Source: Asterella californica
Lineage: Eukaryota; Streptophyta; Marchantiopsida; Marchantiales; Aytoniaceae
Reading direction: 5' to 3'
Assembly: GCA_036924285.1 (NCBI GenBank)
Contig: JAYKYS010000002.1
Location: forward strand, 6,820,001-6,884,000
Length of the DNA: 64,000 nucleotides
Made by a program: the position numbers and the translations under genes. This document shows positions 36,588 to 45,700 of the stretch, one piece after another. Numbering within the stretch: position 1 is the first letter of the stretch; every line of letters starts with the position of its first letter. Under the pieces are notes generated by a model. The model worked only from the letters and a program-made list of their open reading frames with translations, ran no database searches and was not told the origin of the DNA.

Positions 36588-36905
36588 TCTTTGGAAGACA
36601 GGAAGAAGAGCTATCTTCCCCGGTATTCGAGTGGAGGAAGCGACTTCCTTGGATCCCTATGAGGCCACCATGGCTCCCAGTGTCGAACTAGTGTCTCAGA
36701 AGAGCGAGGAAGCACCAGTCGACCCAGCTTCTCAGAAGACGCTTCCGTCTTCATAAGCAGAAGCAATAGAGCCAGCGCCGAATGTTGAGGAAGAAGTCAC
36801 TTCAGTGACACCCGAGGTAATTACAGGGCTTCCCAGCTTATCAGAAGCCGATTAGGAGCTCCGATAGGGGTAGATTAGGTAGAGATTACCTCCGAGCAAT
36901 CTGAG
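36588..36905 (+). pseudogene. Y1 gene, C-terminal remainder after Z
   Basis: Matches the end of the Y2 gene (58300-58650): GAGTGGAGGAAGCGACTTCC, GTCGACCCAGCTTCTCAGAA and CTTATCAGAAGCCG are shared, with indels and stops. It shows that Z split an already existing Y gene. Confidence 0.7.
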
Positions 36906-38483
36906 TAGGTAGCAAGCACCGCAGACAAGTTAATCTTGTCCAAACTTAATAGGAACCGAACATGTTATCTTAGGAGATGGCAGTGTAAATTTAGTTAGAA
37001 GGCCATGTGGCAGCATAGGCAGCGCAGGAGCAACAAGGTGGATGGCTAAACAGGAAGGGGAACCGCCTGCATGTGAGGTGACAGCCTTCTGACAACGCCC
37101 ATCTCTCCCTGGTGATAGTTCTCTTTGTTTCTCGAGGCAGATGTTTAAGTAGGATCGAAGAGTAAGAAATAGAGCTCTGCACACACATACCGATCTTACG
37201 GTGCAAACAGACTAGACGCATATGCATACACACGGAGCACATTACGTCCGATGTTAGACTAGGGGGATAACACAGGAAGGGGTCTGCATTCTCTCGTTGC
37301 CTAGCAGTGGTTTGGAGATGTAGATAGAGGTAGTGAGCAGTCTAGGAGCAGGGAACGGCATCCTCGTGTAGTCCTGCTGACTAGACTGATGTGTCGAGGA
37401 GTAGGAGCAGAAAGTAGAGGGAGTGAGCTTCCCAACACCAATGTGACTTCTTCTCAGAGAATGGATTGCTGATTTGAGTGCAGAAGCTTAATCCGTGTCT
37501 TCTGAGCAGTGAGTTCCTTTGAATTTACTCCCAATTGTGCATGGGAAGCATTCCTCTTGAGTGGCGGTGACTGTCAGCAGTTGTGCAGATTCGCAGCTTG
37601 GCTTATCCAATGGAGCACTTCGGATCCACGTACGGACGATCTTATGGGTAAGGGATCCCAGCAGACAGAGTACTCGGAGCAACGAGAGAAGAAGAAAGAA
37701 GCCTTCTTCCCACAACAGAAGACGACATCCTCAAGGAGAAGACTATGTAACTGTACGCACATTTGTTGTCTTCCTCCCCAAACTATTACAAGCAAGGATG
37801 GCTTGTTAGTCGGGATCCGAACTAGAAGCCTGTCAGAGTCTTAATTTCTTATTCTTATCTTGTCTTTCTCTCGTTTGGATTTTCTCTTCTTCCCCATCTT
37901 CTCTCATCTTCCTCATCTTCTTACCTTCTTCTAGTGAGCTTCCGAGACTTCTATTGAGCTTCCGTGAAGGAGAATGTCGTTGTAGTGCTGCAAGAAGACC
38001 GTTTTCATAGGCAAAAGCCTAGGAAGACTACATGGGGCATACACCCTGTGATTAATCTAACCCGTTGGAACGTGGGAGAGTAAGGTGTAACAGCCGTTGC
38101 TAGTCGACTTCTACGAAGCAGGAGCAGTCTTTTGGAGGCGTGAGAAGCCGAGTTGAACCCCTAGAAGCCGAGAATTACTTCGGGAAGACGGTACTGAGAG
38201 GATCGGAAGAAGTGACCTGGAAGCAAGAAGCGTCTTCCCAAGCTTCTATGTAGATAGTTGTGTGATATTTTAGTTAGTAGTTGTTTGTTTAGGTCCAGAG
38301 CACCTTTTGAAGGGTCTGGAAGCCGTGCGGTTTTGTGAGAAGACGAGATTTCTAGACAAAATCCGTGTGTTTGTGTGTTTGAACAGATCTTAGAACTTAG
38401 AACAGCGTTCCTTGTGCAAATCTTCTGTGGGAACGATATCTTTTATACTAAATGGACAAAAGGAGTAATCCTGCGACACTACA
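36906..38483 (+). other. Y1 3' non-coding region
   Basis: Collinear with 58651-60290 of Y2. It has many GAAGAC/GTCTTC copies, a pyrimidine-rich run at about 37850-37930, and ends in CACTACA. No conserved ORF, PBS or polypurine tract was recognised. Confidence 0.6.
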
Positions 38484-38488
38484 CAAGC

Positions 38489-39400
38489 ACTTCAAGTCCA
38501 TTGCTTGACTCAACACATGATGGCGTGCTCTCTCTCTGACACCAAAGACACAACCACCGTATATGTAAGAAATCTCATCGCACGCTCTCTCATCGACGTT
38601 GGACTCCAACAACAATTTGCAAACTAGCATCTCGTACTAGTCTAGGGCCTCCCTCTCAGTATGCATGAGAACTAGGGAAGCTAAAAAATGTAGACAATGC
38701 GTTCTAGATTGTCTTACTATTGTTCTAGATTGTCACCACGGCCATGGATGACTTGTCACGACTCTCACTATGTGAGATCGTCGTCTTGCATCCAAGATGC
38801 TATCCACTCTAAGGTGTGCTAGGCGTCGAACTCCATGATATGTTCGTCTCAACAACTCCTTAGGTAACAAATTCGTCCACCACAACCGTGGACAATGTGA
38901 ACGAAATCTCACTCTCGCTGCATCTAACAAAACAACCGGTCCAATCCATGATCGCACTTGATGCACACATGTCATCATCTATGGATGAATGTCATTCGAC
39001 AATAGCACGTTATCCAAGATGTATGATGGAGATCATGTCTGATGAATCTGAAGATGTAGTAGAATTTGCAACACTTATCAAAACAGTTGAGACCGTGGAT
39101 CATGTAGACCCTATCTTGCTCCTACATGTGTATGGCCCTGACATGACCAACTCGCAATCACCGAATGCACAGAGCCGACTCGTACTAAGTCTTACACTCC
39201 AACAACAAAATATCTGATGATAAGGTCTTTTGGTAATCTTGAACTGTTGACATCGGCAGTAGATCAAGGTATCTTTGTAACAATCGCGCTACATGATGCA
39301 ATGAGACTCGTCTCGCTATCTCATCTCTCTCCACATACAAGTATCGCTATACTCGTATGTCGGCCTGCAACACCGCTGTCAAACTAGTGTTGATCCACAA
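38489..39400 (-). pseudogene. G1: C5-cytosine DNA methyltransferase relic
   Basis: Read from 39400 downward on minus, three frames together give the ordered motifs of a C5 methyltransferase. A SAM-side segment (SLTAVLQADIRV, then RYLYVERDEIARRVSLHH) comes first. Then WSCQGH at about 39132-39149, where the catalytic PCQ loop reads SCQ, followed by LHDPRSQLF and YILDNV (the ENV motif). Then LLDAARVRFRSHCPRLWWTN, and a C-terminal NVDERACDE ... VLSQAMDLKCL. After Y1 and its duplication are removed, the frame runs on at 21802-21744 (LDPESWFDLWAFSKEN). Stops and frameshifts mean no active enzyme. It is on the same strand as, and upstream of, the G1 integrase, so I infer it was retrotransposon cargo rather than a host gene. 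Retroelement-borne cytosine methyltransferases are known in charophyte algae and dinoflagellates. Confidence 0.8.
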
Positions 39401-39830
39401 TCTCGTGAGGGGTTACATGAACTGTTTGTGAAGCCTTTGTTTTTGTTAGATAAAACAATAGATTAATTAGTATAGATGATAGATAGGATAAGTTTAGTGT
39501 AGTATAGGGTTTCTTAGCCGAAGGATGATGCTGAACAAGAATACGGAATCTATGGAATGTATCTCTTTGGAATAATAACCTAACTGCATTCTTCAGACGA
39601 AGGGCTTTCCAGGGATACCTCATTTGTTGAGAACGGATGTCGGACGACGAAGTTATGGCCCAGAGAAGAGAATCAAAGTAGAACAGAAATTCACGCAACT
39701 TCGCGCTCAAGAAACAAGAGGGACTTCGCACGTGAGGTGACGAGAGGAAAAGCTATAAGAAGAGTAAAAAAGCATTTCACTTTACTATTTCCGCTCGCGA
39801 GTTTACTGTAGCGCTCCGCATCGATCGAAA

Positions 39831-40746
39831 TGTAACGACCTATGTTACACATAGGAAGTTTATCTATTAGTAAGGTGTTTAGTTCTAACTAAGTGTTGAG
39901 AATGTTTATTTGCTGCCAAAGTACTTTTAGGAGATATCAAGTTAGTCATGACTAGCTAAAAGTTAGTTATGGTTAAACTTAGCTGTACTTTTGGCAGAAT
40001 TCAGATATTTGCTAAAGAGTGAGCACTACTATCTTGTCATCTTGTCTAAAAGGTAGAAAGGGGGTGGAAAGTATCCCTTATCTCCTTTTTGACTTGATAT
40101 TAGTGGTTGGATTAAAGTTGTGGACTTTGTGGGCATTAAAAACAAGAAGAGATTCCACATGTTTCCTTTTTAGTGGGTCCTAGTGTAGAGGGGGGGTGGA
40201 AATTCGAGATTCCTTGAGAATATTCCAGAATCCTTCTAGAAGTTGTTGACTTTGAAGGAATAAGCCCATGTGAAAAGGTAAAAAGCCCATGTGATCAATG
40301 CTTTTACCTTAAGTAATATCTTAGTAAAACCCGGTAAAAGTAGTTACGGCTGAGTTACCGGAGGGTACCAAAGTAAAAACCTAGAATGTATAAATAGAGG
40401 AGTAGAGAAGAGCTCCTCATCCTTGTTTTCACATCGTCGTAATGACAACTTGAGTAATATAGAGAGTGTGGGATATTTTTAGCATGTGAGAACTTGAGAG
40501 ACGTCGTTAGAATGGAGGATTTTAGTGGATGAGATTATGGAGATTTTAGTTGATAAGTTTGTGGGTGTATGAATGAGAGTGAACTTAGCATTTTTCCCTT
40601 CAAGATTCATGGTGTGCTTCCATCAAAGCCATCAGAGGTGACCCCTGAGTGAGAGACAGGCCCGACAGTTGCAGATTCGTGGATGACGATCGTGGAGGTT
40701 GAGAGATCGGGGGGTAGTTGATCGTTAGGACCGCGGAGGGTTTACA
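39831..40746 (+). repeat. P1 5' LTR
   Basis: 916 bp, from TGTAACGACC to GGGTTTACA (TGTAA/TTACA ends). The promoter TATAAATA is at 40389-40396. Copies are at 47680-48595 and, diverged by a few percent, at 62616-63530. Confidence 0.96.
40389..40396 (+). promoter_or_regulatory. TATA box of the P1 5' LTR
   Basis: TATAAATA in GAATGTATAAATAGAGGAG, a strong plant TATA context. It recurs at 48238-48245 and 63174-63181. The transcription start should be about 30 bp downstream, near 40420-40430. Confidence 0.75.
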
Positions 40747-40750
40747 TTTT

Positions 40751-40768
40751 TGGTTCCGTTGCCGGGAC
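40751..40768 (+). promoter_or_regulatory. P1 primer-binding site
   Basis: TGGTTCCGTTGCCGGGAC, 4 bases after the LTR. It resembles the complement of a plant tRNA-Asp 3' end (TGGCGCCGTTGCCGGGGA), the primer of Athila/Tat-type elements, differing at three positions. It is repeated in P2 at 63535. Confidence 0.7.
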
Positions 40769-40792
40769 CTCACTTGAAGGGATCGTTGAACG

Positions 40793-40963
40793 ATGTTTAG
40801 AGTTCAGTTCTATATTCGACAAAAGGAGATTATGAGAGAGCACATGGAGAGAACGTTGGGAGGAGAGAGAGCTAACGCGATGTTAGCAACGTTAGAACCT
40901 TTCGTGTATCCCGTAGTGATATATGACGCGTTCGAAGTCATTCTTTACATCTTGTTCACTTAG
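40793..40963 (+). CDS. P1 leader ORF a, 56 residues, unknown
   Basis: ATG to TAG, starting MFRVQFYIRQKEIMREHM and ending in a hydrophobic FEVILYILFT tail. The same 57-codon frame is kept in P2 (63577-63747) with almost no change. I do not recognise a domain. It may be a real small protein, an upstream ORF that regulates Gag-Pol translation, or simply recent common descent. Confidence 0.45.
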   Translation: MFRVQFYIRQKEIMREHMERTLGGERANAMLATLEPFVYPVVIYDAFEVILYILFT

Positions 40964-41032
40964 AAAGGGTTTGAGGAGAGTTGAAAGGAGGTGCAACAAG
41001 AGTTGTAGAGAAGGAGGAGAGAAAAGTTATTA

Positions 41033-41530
41033 GAGGAGAGAAATTTGTGAGTTTAGAAATTCTGCTCTCTGGAAAATTTGTACAGTCGCTGTCAACTTTT
41101 CTGTGAATTTTATTTTCCTGAGAAACTTTCCAATGTTTTAGATTGGCTGATAACCTATCTAAGACAAAAGGAATCATAGGAAAAGGTGGTCTAGAGAGGG
41201 AGCAATGATTTTTCAAAGTTGAGGGGGTCTATTCGTGAGAGTTGAGGAATTCTGTTCTCTGGAAAAAGTTTACAGTCAGTGTCAGATTTTCTGTGAATTT
41301 TATTTTCCTGAGAAACTTTCCAGTGTTTTAGAGTGGCTGATAAGCTATCCAGGACAAAAGAAATCATGAGAAGATGAGGTCTGAAGAGGGAGAAAGGATT
41401 TTTCAAAGTGGAGGGGATTGACAACCATGAGGGAAGTGAAAATATACAAATTTCAGTTCTCTGAAAATTTGTACAGTCATCACCATCTCTTCTGATTAGA
41501 GAAGTTTCTGTTGAAACTTCATGATTTAGT
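41033..41530 (+). repeat. P1 leader tandem repeats, ~190-bp unit, about 2.5 copies
   Basis: Anchors TCTGCTCTCTGG (41061), TCTGTTCTCTGG (41251) and CAGTTCTCTG (about 41454) recur at ~190-200-bp spacing. They are followed by TTTTATTTTCCTGAGAAACT in the first two copies. The beginning of the same array is present in P2 (63830 onward). Confidence 0.85.
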
Positions 41531-41633
41531 AGCTTGGAGGTTGAGCTACTGGAGACCACAAAAATCTTGGAGAGATCTCTTACCAACTAAGAGAGATACG
41601 TTTCGGCATACAAGGAGGTCTTGAAGATACGTC

Positions 41634-41951
41634 ATGGGGAATCCAGTTCGAATGACGAGGTGGAAGAAGAGACGTCTAGGAGTTCGAACAGAGACGGAGA
41701 AGCCCAAGTTAAGTATAGATGAGTTACGAACACGCATCTATAGCACTTGGGGTGCCCTCTTTACTCTATACGAAGAAGCTTCCGCGACAATTGGCACAGA
41801 TTTGAAGAAAGTCGAGTTTAAAGCATCATTCACTATGGAGGCCACGAATGCTCCTGGTGAAATAGAGTTGGATCCTTACAAGAGTGAGTTCAAGATGTCT
41901 GTTGTGATGAGTACAAACGAGGGTGAGGAGGATCATATCTTTGATAGTTAA
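41634..41951 (+). CDS. P1 leader ORF b, 105 residues, unknown
   Basis: Starts at ATG 41634 with a basic N-terminus (RMTRWKKRRLGVRTETEK), then a mixed domain with TWGALFTLYEEASATIG and a run of alternating polar and hydrophobic residues suggesting beta strands. It ends acidic (STNEGEEDHIFDS). It lies between the leader repeats and ORF c. No family is recognised. A basic N-terminus suggests nucleic-acid binding, but that is a guess. Confidence 0.5.
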   Translation: MGNPVRMTRWKKRRLGVRTETEKPKLSIDELRTRIYSTWGALFTLYEEASATIGTDLKKVEFKASFTMEATNAPGEIELDPYKSEFKMSVVMSTNEGEEDHIFDS

Positions 41952-42089
41952 TATTAGATTAGATTTTATTTCGTGTATCGCATGTATAATGCACGATTTC
42001 TAATATAAAGCTCGGAAGAGTTAAGAAAGTAATGTAGAATTATTTTCCTCTATGATATTTTGTCCACTTAATGGTTGAGAAGGTGCAAC

Positions 42090-42566
42090 ATGAGTGGAAA
42101 TTCAAAAGATTGGAAAGTTAGACTTAGAAACCTTCCTCAAGGTTTAGATGTCATAGTAAGTGTCGGAGAAAGTTCGAGAGAGATTATCGTCGAGTTTGAA
42201 AACCCTAGTACTAAACCTCAAGTAGAATCGCCGAGGAGAAGAGTAGAAACCGACTTGTGGTGTTATTTCTGTAGAGGGTTGGGACACAAAGTAGTGAATT
42301 GTCCAACTAGAATCAGAACCGAGAGAGCTAAAGGGAAGCGGGAGTTTACTGATTTGAGTCTTCGAGTGGGTCCATCGTCACCAGCGCCAATTCATCTTCT
42401 AGGCGAAGATCCTTGTCCAAGTTGTGGAGTGGGTGATCTATCAAGAGGACACAAGTGCGTCGATGTGGCCGCCCTACTTACGTCCGTAGTCGAGAAGTTG
42501 GACGAGACTCAAAGAGCTGAGACGGAGAAGTTGTCGACTTCAAAGGAGGACTCGGCTGAGTTGTGA
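42090..42566 (+). CDS. P1 leader ORF c, 158 residues, zinc-knuckle protein
   Basis: The ATG at 42090 is preferred to the longer frame opening. A CCHC zinc knuckle, CYFCRGLGHKVVNC, spans C58, C61, H66 and C71. A second Cys/His group (C109, C112, H121, C123) follows in CPSCGVGDLSRGHKC. The C-terminus is helical and charged. CCHC knuckles bind single-stranded RNA, as in Gag nucleocapsid, yet the main Gag-Pol downstream has its own knuckle, so this is a second, separate one. It may take part in RNA packaging or be a duplicated nucleocapsid; neither is shown. Confidence 0.6.
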   Translation: MSGNSKDWKVRLRNLPQGLDVIVSVGESSREIIVEFENPSTKPQVESPRRRVETDLWCYFCRGLGHKVVNCPTRIRTERAKGKREFTDLSLRVGPSSPAPIHLLGEDPCPSCGVGDLSRGHKCVDVAALLTSVVEKLDETQRAETEKLSTSKEDSAEL

Positions 42567-42779
42567 TGGAGATCGTCATTCGGATGGTGGAGAAGGCGGT
42601 GATGCGACTCAGACTCATGATTACCTTGGGGGAAGAGATGGCACAAGAGGTGTTGTTACAACCATTTCCTTTCATTTTACCTATGGTAGATTATTCGCGA
42701 ATGGAATTGGTGATGTTCGTACTCTTTTAGCGAGTAGTTATTGCACGACGATTAGAAGAGTAGAAAGAGTAGTTACAAG

Positions 42780-45700
42780 ATGGGAAAGCTACCCGTGTTT
42801 CATGGGAAGGACAATGAAGATGTAGAACCGTTTGTTCGAGACTTCAAAAGGGGTTGCATCGGAAACAACGTGAGAAGGAAGGAAGAATGGGTGTTGTTAC
42901 TGCCAGAGTTTTTAGAAGATTTTGCTCTTACGTGGTATGAAGACCGAGTGAAGAGCCAGACACCTGGTGCAGTTGAGGACACATGGGAGACGTTGAGTAA
43001 TGCACTCATCGAAGAATTTCTTCCAGAAGAGAGTTATGAGAAGCTCATGGTGGAGCTTACTCATTTGAAGCAACGTGACGACGAGAAAGTTCGGCAATAT
43101 GCCGAAAGGGTGGATAAGTTGGAGCAACGGTTTCGGACGGTCCTACGGAAGAGTGGAGACAATGTGGAACTAACGATGGCGGGGATTGGAGCAGTGCTGA
43201 CCAAGAACTTGGTGGGAGGGTTGAGACCTTCAATTCGAACCCAAGTGAGGTACGAGAAGCCAGCAACCAAAGCGGAGGCCATCAAGATAGCGACAAATAT
43301 GGAAGAGAGTTTGGATGAAGGAGATATCATCCAACCTCATCATGCTGCTCTGGTGTCAACTCCGACTCCTGGTGTAGCCACAACGATCGCACCTGCACCA
43401 TCACAATTGGTGATTGCTTCAACGTCAGCTCCTACTCCAACGGTGGTGCCAAGACCGTTTGTCCCAACAACGATGTCTACTGCCACCTCTGATTTTCATG
43501 CCGAGCTGAAGAGCATCACTGACACTCTTGCGGATCTCAAGATAAATGTGGTGCAGTTACGAGAATGGAGGAACAAAGGTGGAGGAGGAGGTCAAAGAGG
43601 TTACGACAACAATCCCAACCGAGGAAATCAAGGTAACTTTGGAGGCAACCAAGGTAACTTTGGAGGAATCACTTGTTGGACGTGTGGAGGTTCTCATTTC
43701 CAGCGAAATTGTCCTAACAACGGAGCAAGAGGTGCCGAAGCTGTCAGAATGAATGTGGGTGGAGGAAATCCATCACAAGGACGAGACAAAGGGGTGGCTA
43801 CTATCGATGTCGTGCGAGATCCCATCTACGAGAAAGGAGAGAGTTCAAACTCTTCTCATGCACCGGTGGAGCTTTTAGCTCAAGAAAGAAAAAGAACTCG
43901 ATTTTCTGATGAACCGGTTTTCATGGAGGAGTCAGCAAGTAGAAGTACTCGTTCGAGTAATGTTTCGAGTACACCAAGGGAGCCAAGAAGGAAGCTGGGG
44001 ATGGCGGATTTCACCATTTCATCTTCCCAAGCGGGATATGATGTGGTTGAAGATGTGGGTGCTCAGAAAGCCAACATCACTGTTGGACAACTGATCGCAC
44101 TTAATCCCAGCTTACGAAGGGAACTCAGAGGAGGACTGAGTTCTAAGAGAAGCAAGAAGAAGAAACCCAAGAGCAAGACATCAAAGTCAGTGGGAGTTGG
44201 TGTGGTGGATGTGCATGCTTCAGAGGTATGCACTAGGGCTTCAAAGATTGAAGTCCGATTGAATGGTCACTACGTCTCTGACGTATTGGTGGATGGAGGG
44301 TCGGCTGTAAACGCCATATCGGAGAGGTTGATGAAGAAGTTGGGAATGGAACCAACTCGCCCGGCTAGCATTGTCGTGGGGATGGCTAACAAGCAACGGG
44401 TAAGACCTCTTGGTGTGTTAGAGAAGGTGGTCGTGTCTGTGATGGGAGTTCAAACATTGATGTCCTTTCAAGTGTTAAAGGACTCTAGTTATGATTTGCT
44501 CCTAGGTAGGCCTTGGTTGAGAGCTGTGCGCACCACGGATAGGTGGCACAAGGGATACTTACGAATTGGGCCTAGAGATCATAGAGTGATAGTTCCTCTC
44601 TCGGGTGTTGGAGTTGTGACTTCTGACTCTGATAGACCCACTAGTGACTACTGGGAATCTGATACGGAGGATGATCAGAGTGTCTCGGAAGTAGATACTG
44701 GGGATTCTTACGACCAAGAATCCTCGTCTGAGGATGAAGGATTTGGTCGAGACGAATCAGTACATCAGCTTAGTGCTATTGACTTGTTGCCTCGACCAGC
44801 AGTGGAGAAAGATCCTGACAAAGAAGAGTTGAGTGAGGCAGAGATTGTGAGAAGACTCTCTACCCTGAAGTTTGGTATCAATGTCACTCAAGAAGAGAAA
44901 AGTAGATTCCTAGATATATTTCGAAAATATATCCATGTGTTTGCTTTCAGCTACAAGGATTTGAAGGAGGTGACCCTCGAGACTCATCGAATCGAATTGG
45001 AGGAGAACGCAAGACCAGTTCGACAGAAGCAGAGAAGGGTCAATCCTACAACGGCAATGATGGTCAAGGAGGAGATAGACAAGTTGAAGGAGGCGAGTTT
45101 CATCTATGAGGTGGAGAACTCAGAATGGGTTTCACCCATTGTGATTGTCAAGAAGAAGAATGGTAAGCTGCGAGTGTGCATAGACTATAAGAAGCTGAAT
45201 GCAGTTACCAAGAAGGACTATTATCCTCTACCATTTATAGATGAGATTTTGGAGGAAGTTGCCGGTCATGAGTGGTACAGCTTTGGTGATGGTTATAGTG
45301 GATACAACCAGATCAAGATAGCACAGGAGTACCAGCAGTTGACTACTTTCACTACTCCTTGGGGAACATTTGCATTTCGAGTGATGCCATTCGGACTGTG
45401 TAATGCTCCGGCCACGTTTCAGAGGTTCATGAACAAGGTGTTTGAACCATTCATAGGGAAGTTTGTTCGGGATTTCATTGACGATTTCTGTGTGTACGGA
45501 CGAAAGGAGGACCACTTTGATCATGTGATCAAAGTTTTGCAGCGGTTGGAGCAAGCCAACGCTTCTCTAAATCCAGAGAAGTGCATCTTTGGCTGCGAAG
45601 AAGGTCTGCTGTTAGGGCACATCATTTCCAAGAATGGGATTGCGGTAGATCCTGAGAAGGTGAAGAAGATTGTGGATCTTCCATTTCCGATCAACTTGAC

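Larger units (their letters stand above)
21808..38483 (+). mobile_element. Y1: TG...CA mobile unit without visible LTRs, split by Z
   Basis: Starts TGTGGTGCCCAC and ends GCGACACTACA, flanked by the 5-bp duplication CAAGC at 21803-21807 and 38484-38488. With the nested element Z (25799-36587) removed, it is about 5.9 kb. No segment of the first 2 kb recurs in the last 1.6 kb, so no LTR pair is evident. It holds one long degenerate gene and is saturated with GAAGAC/GTCTTC. The insertion interrupts the methyltransferase reading frame of G1: the frame resumes across the site when Y1 and one CAAGC are taken out. A full relative is Y2 (53049-60290). Confidence 0.85.

Noticed and set aside
39384..39731. 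115-codon minus-strand ORF
   Set aside because: Spans the G1/X1 boundary and the motif-rich X leader; a composite shadow with no family features.
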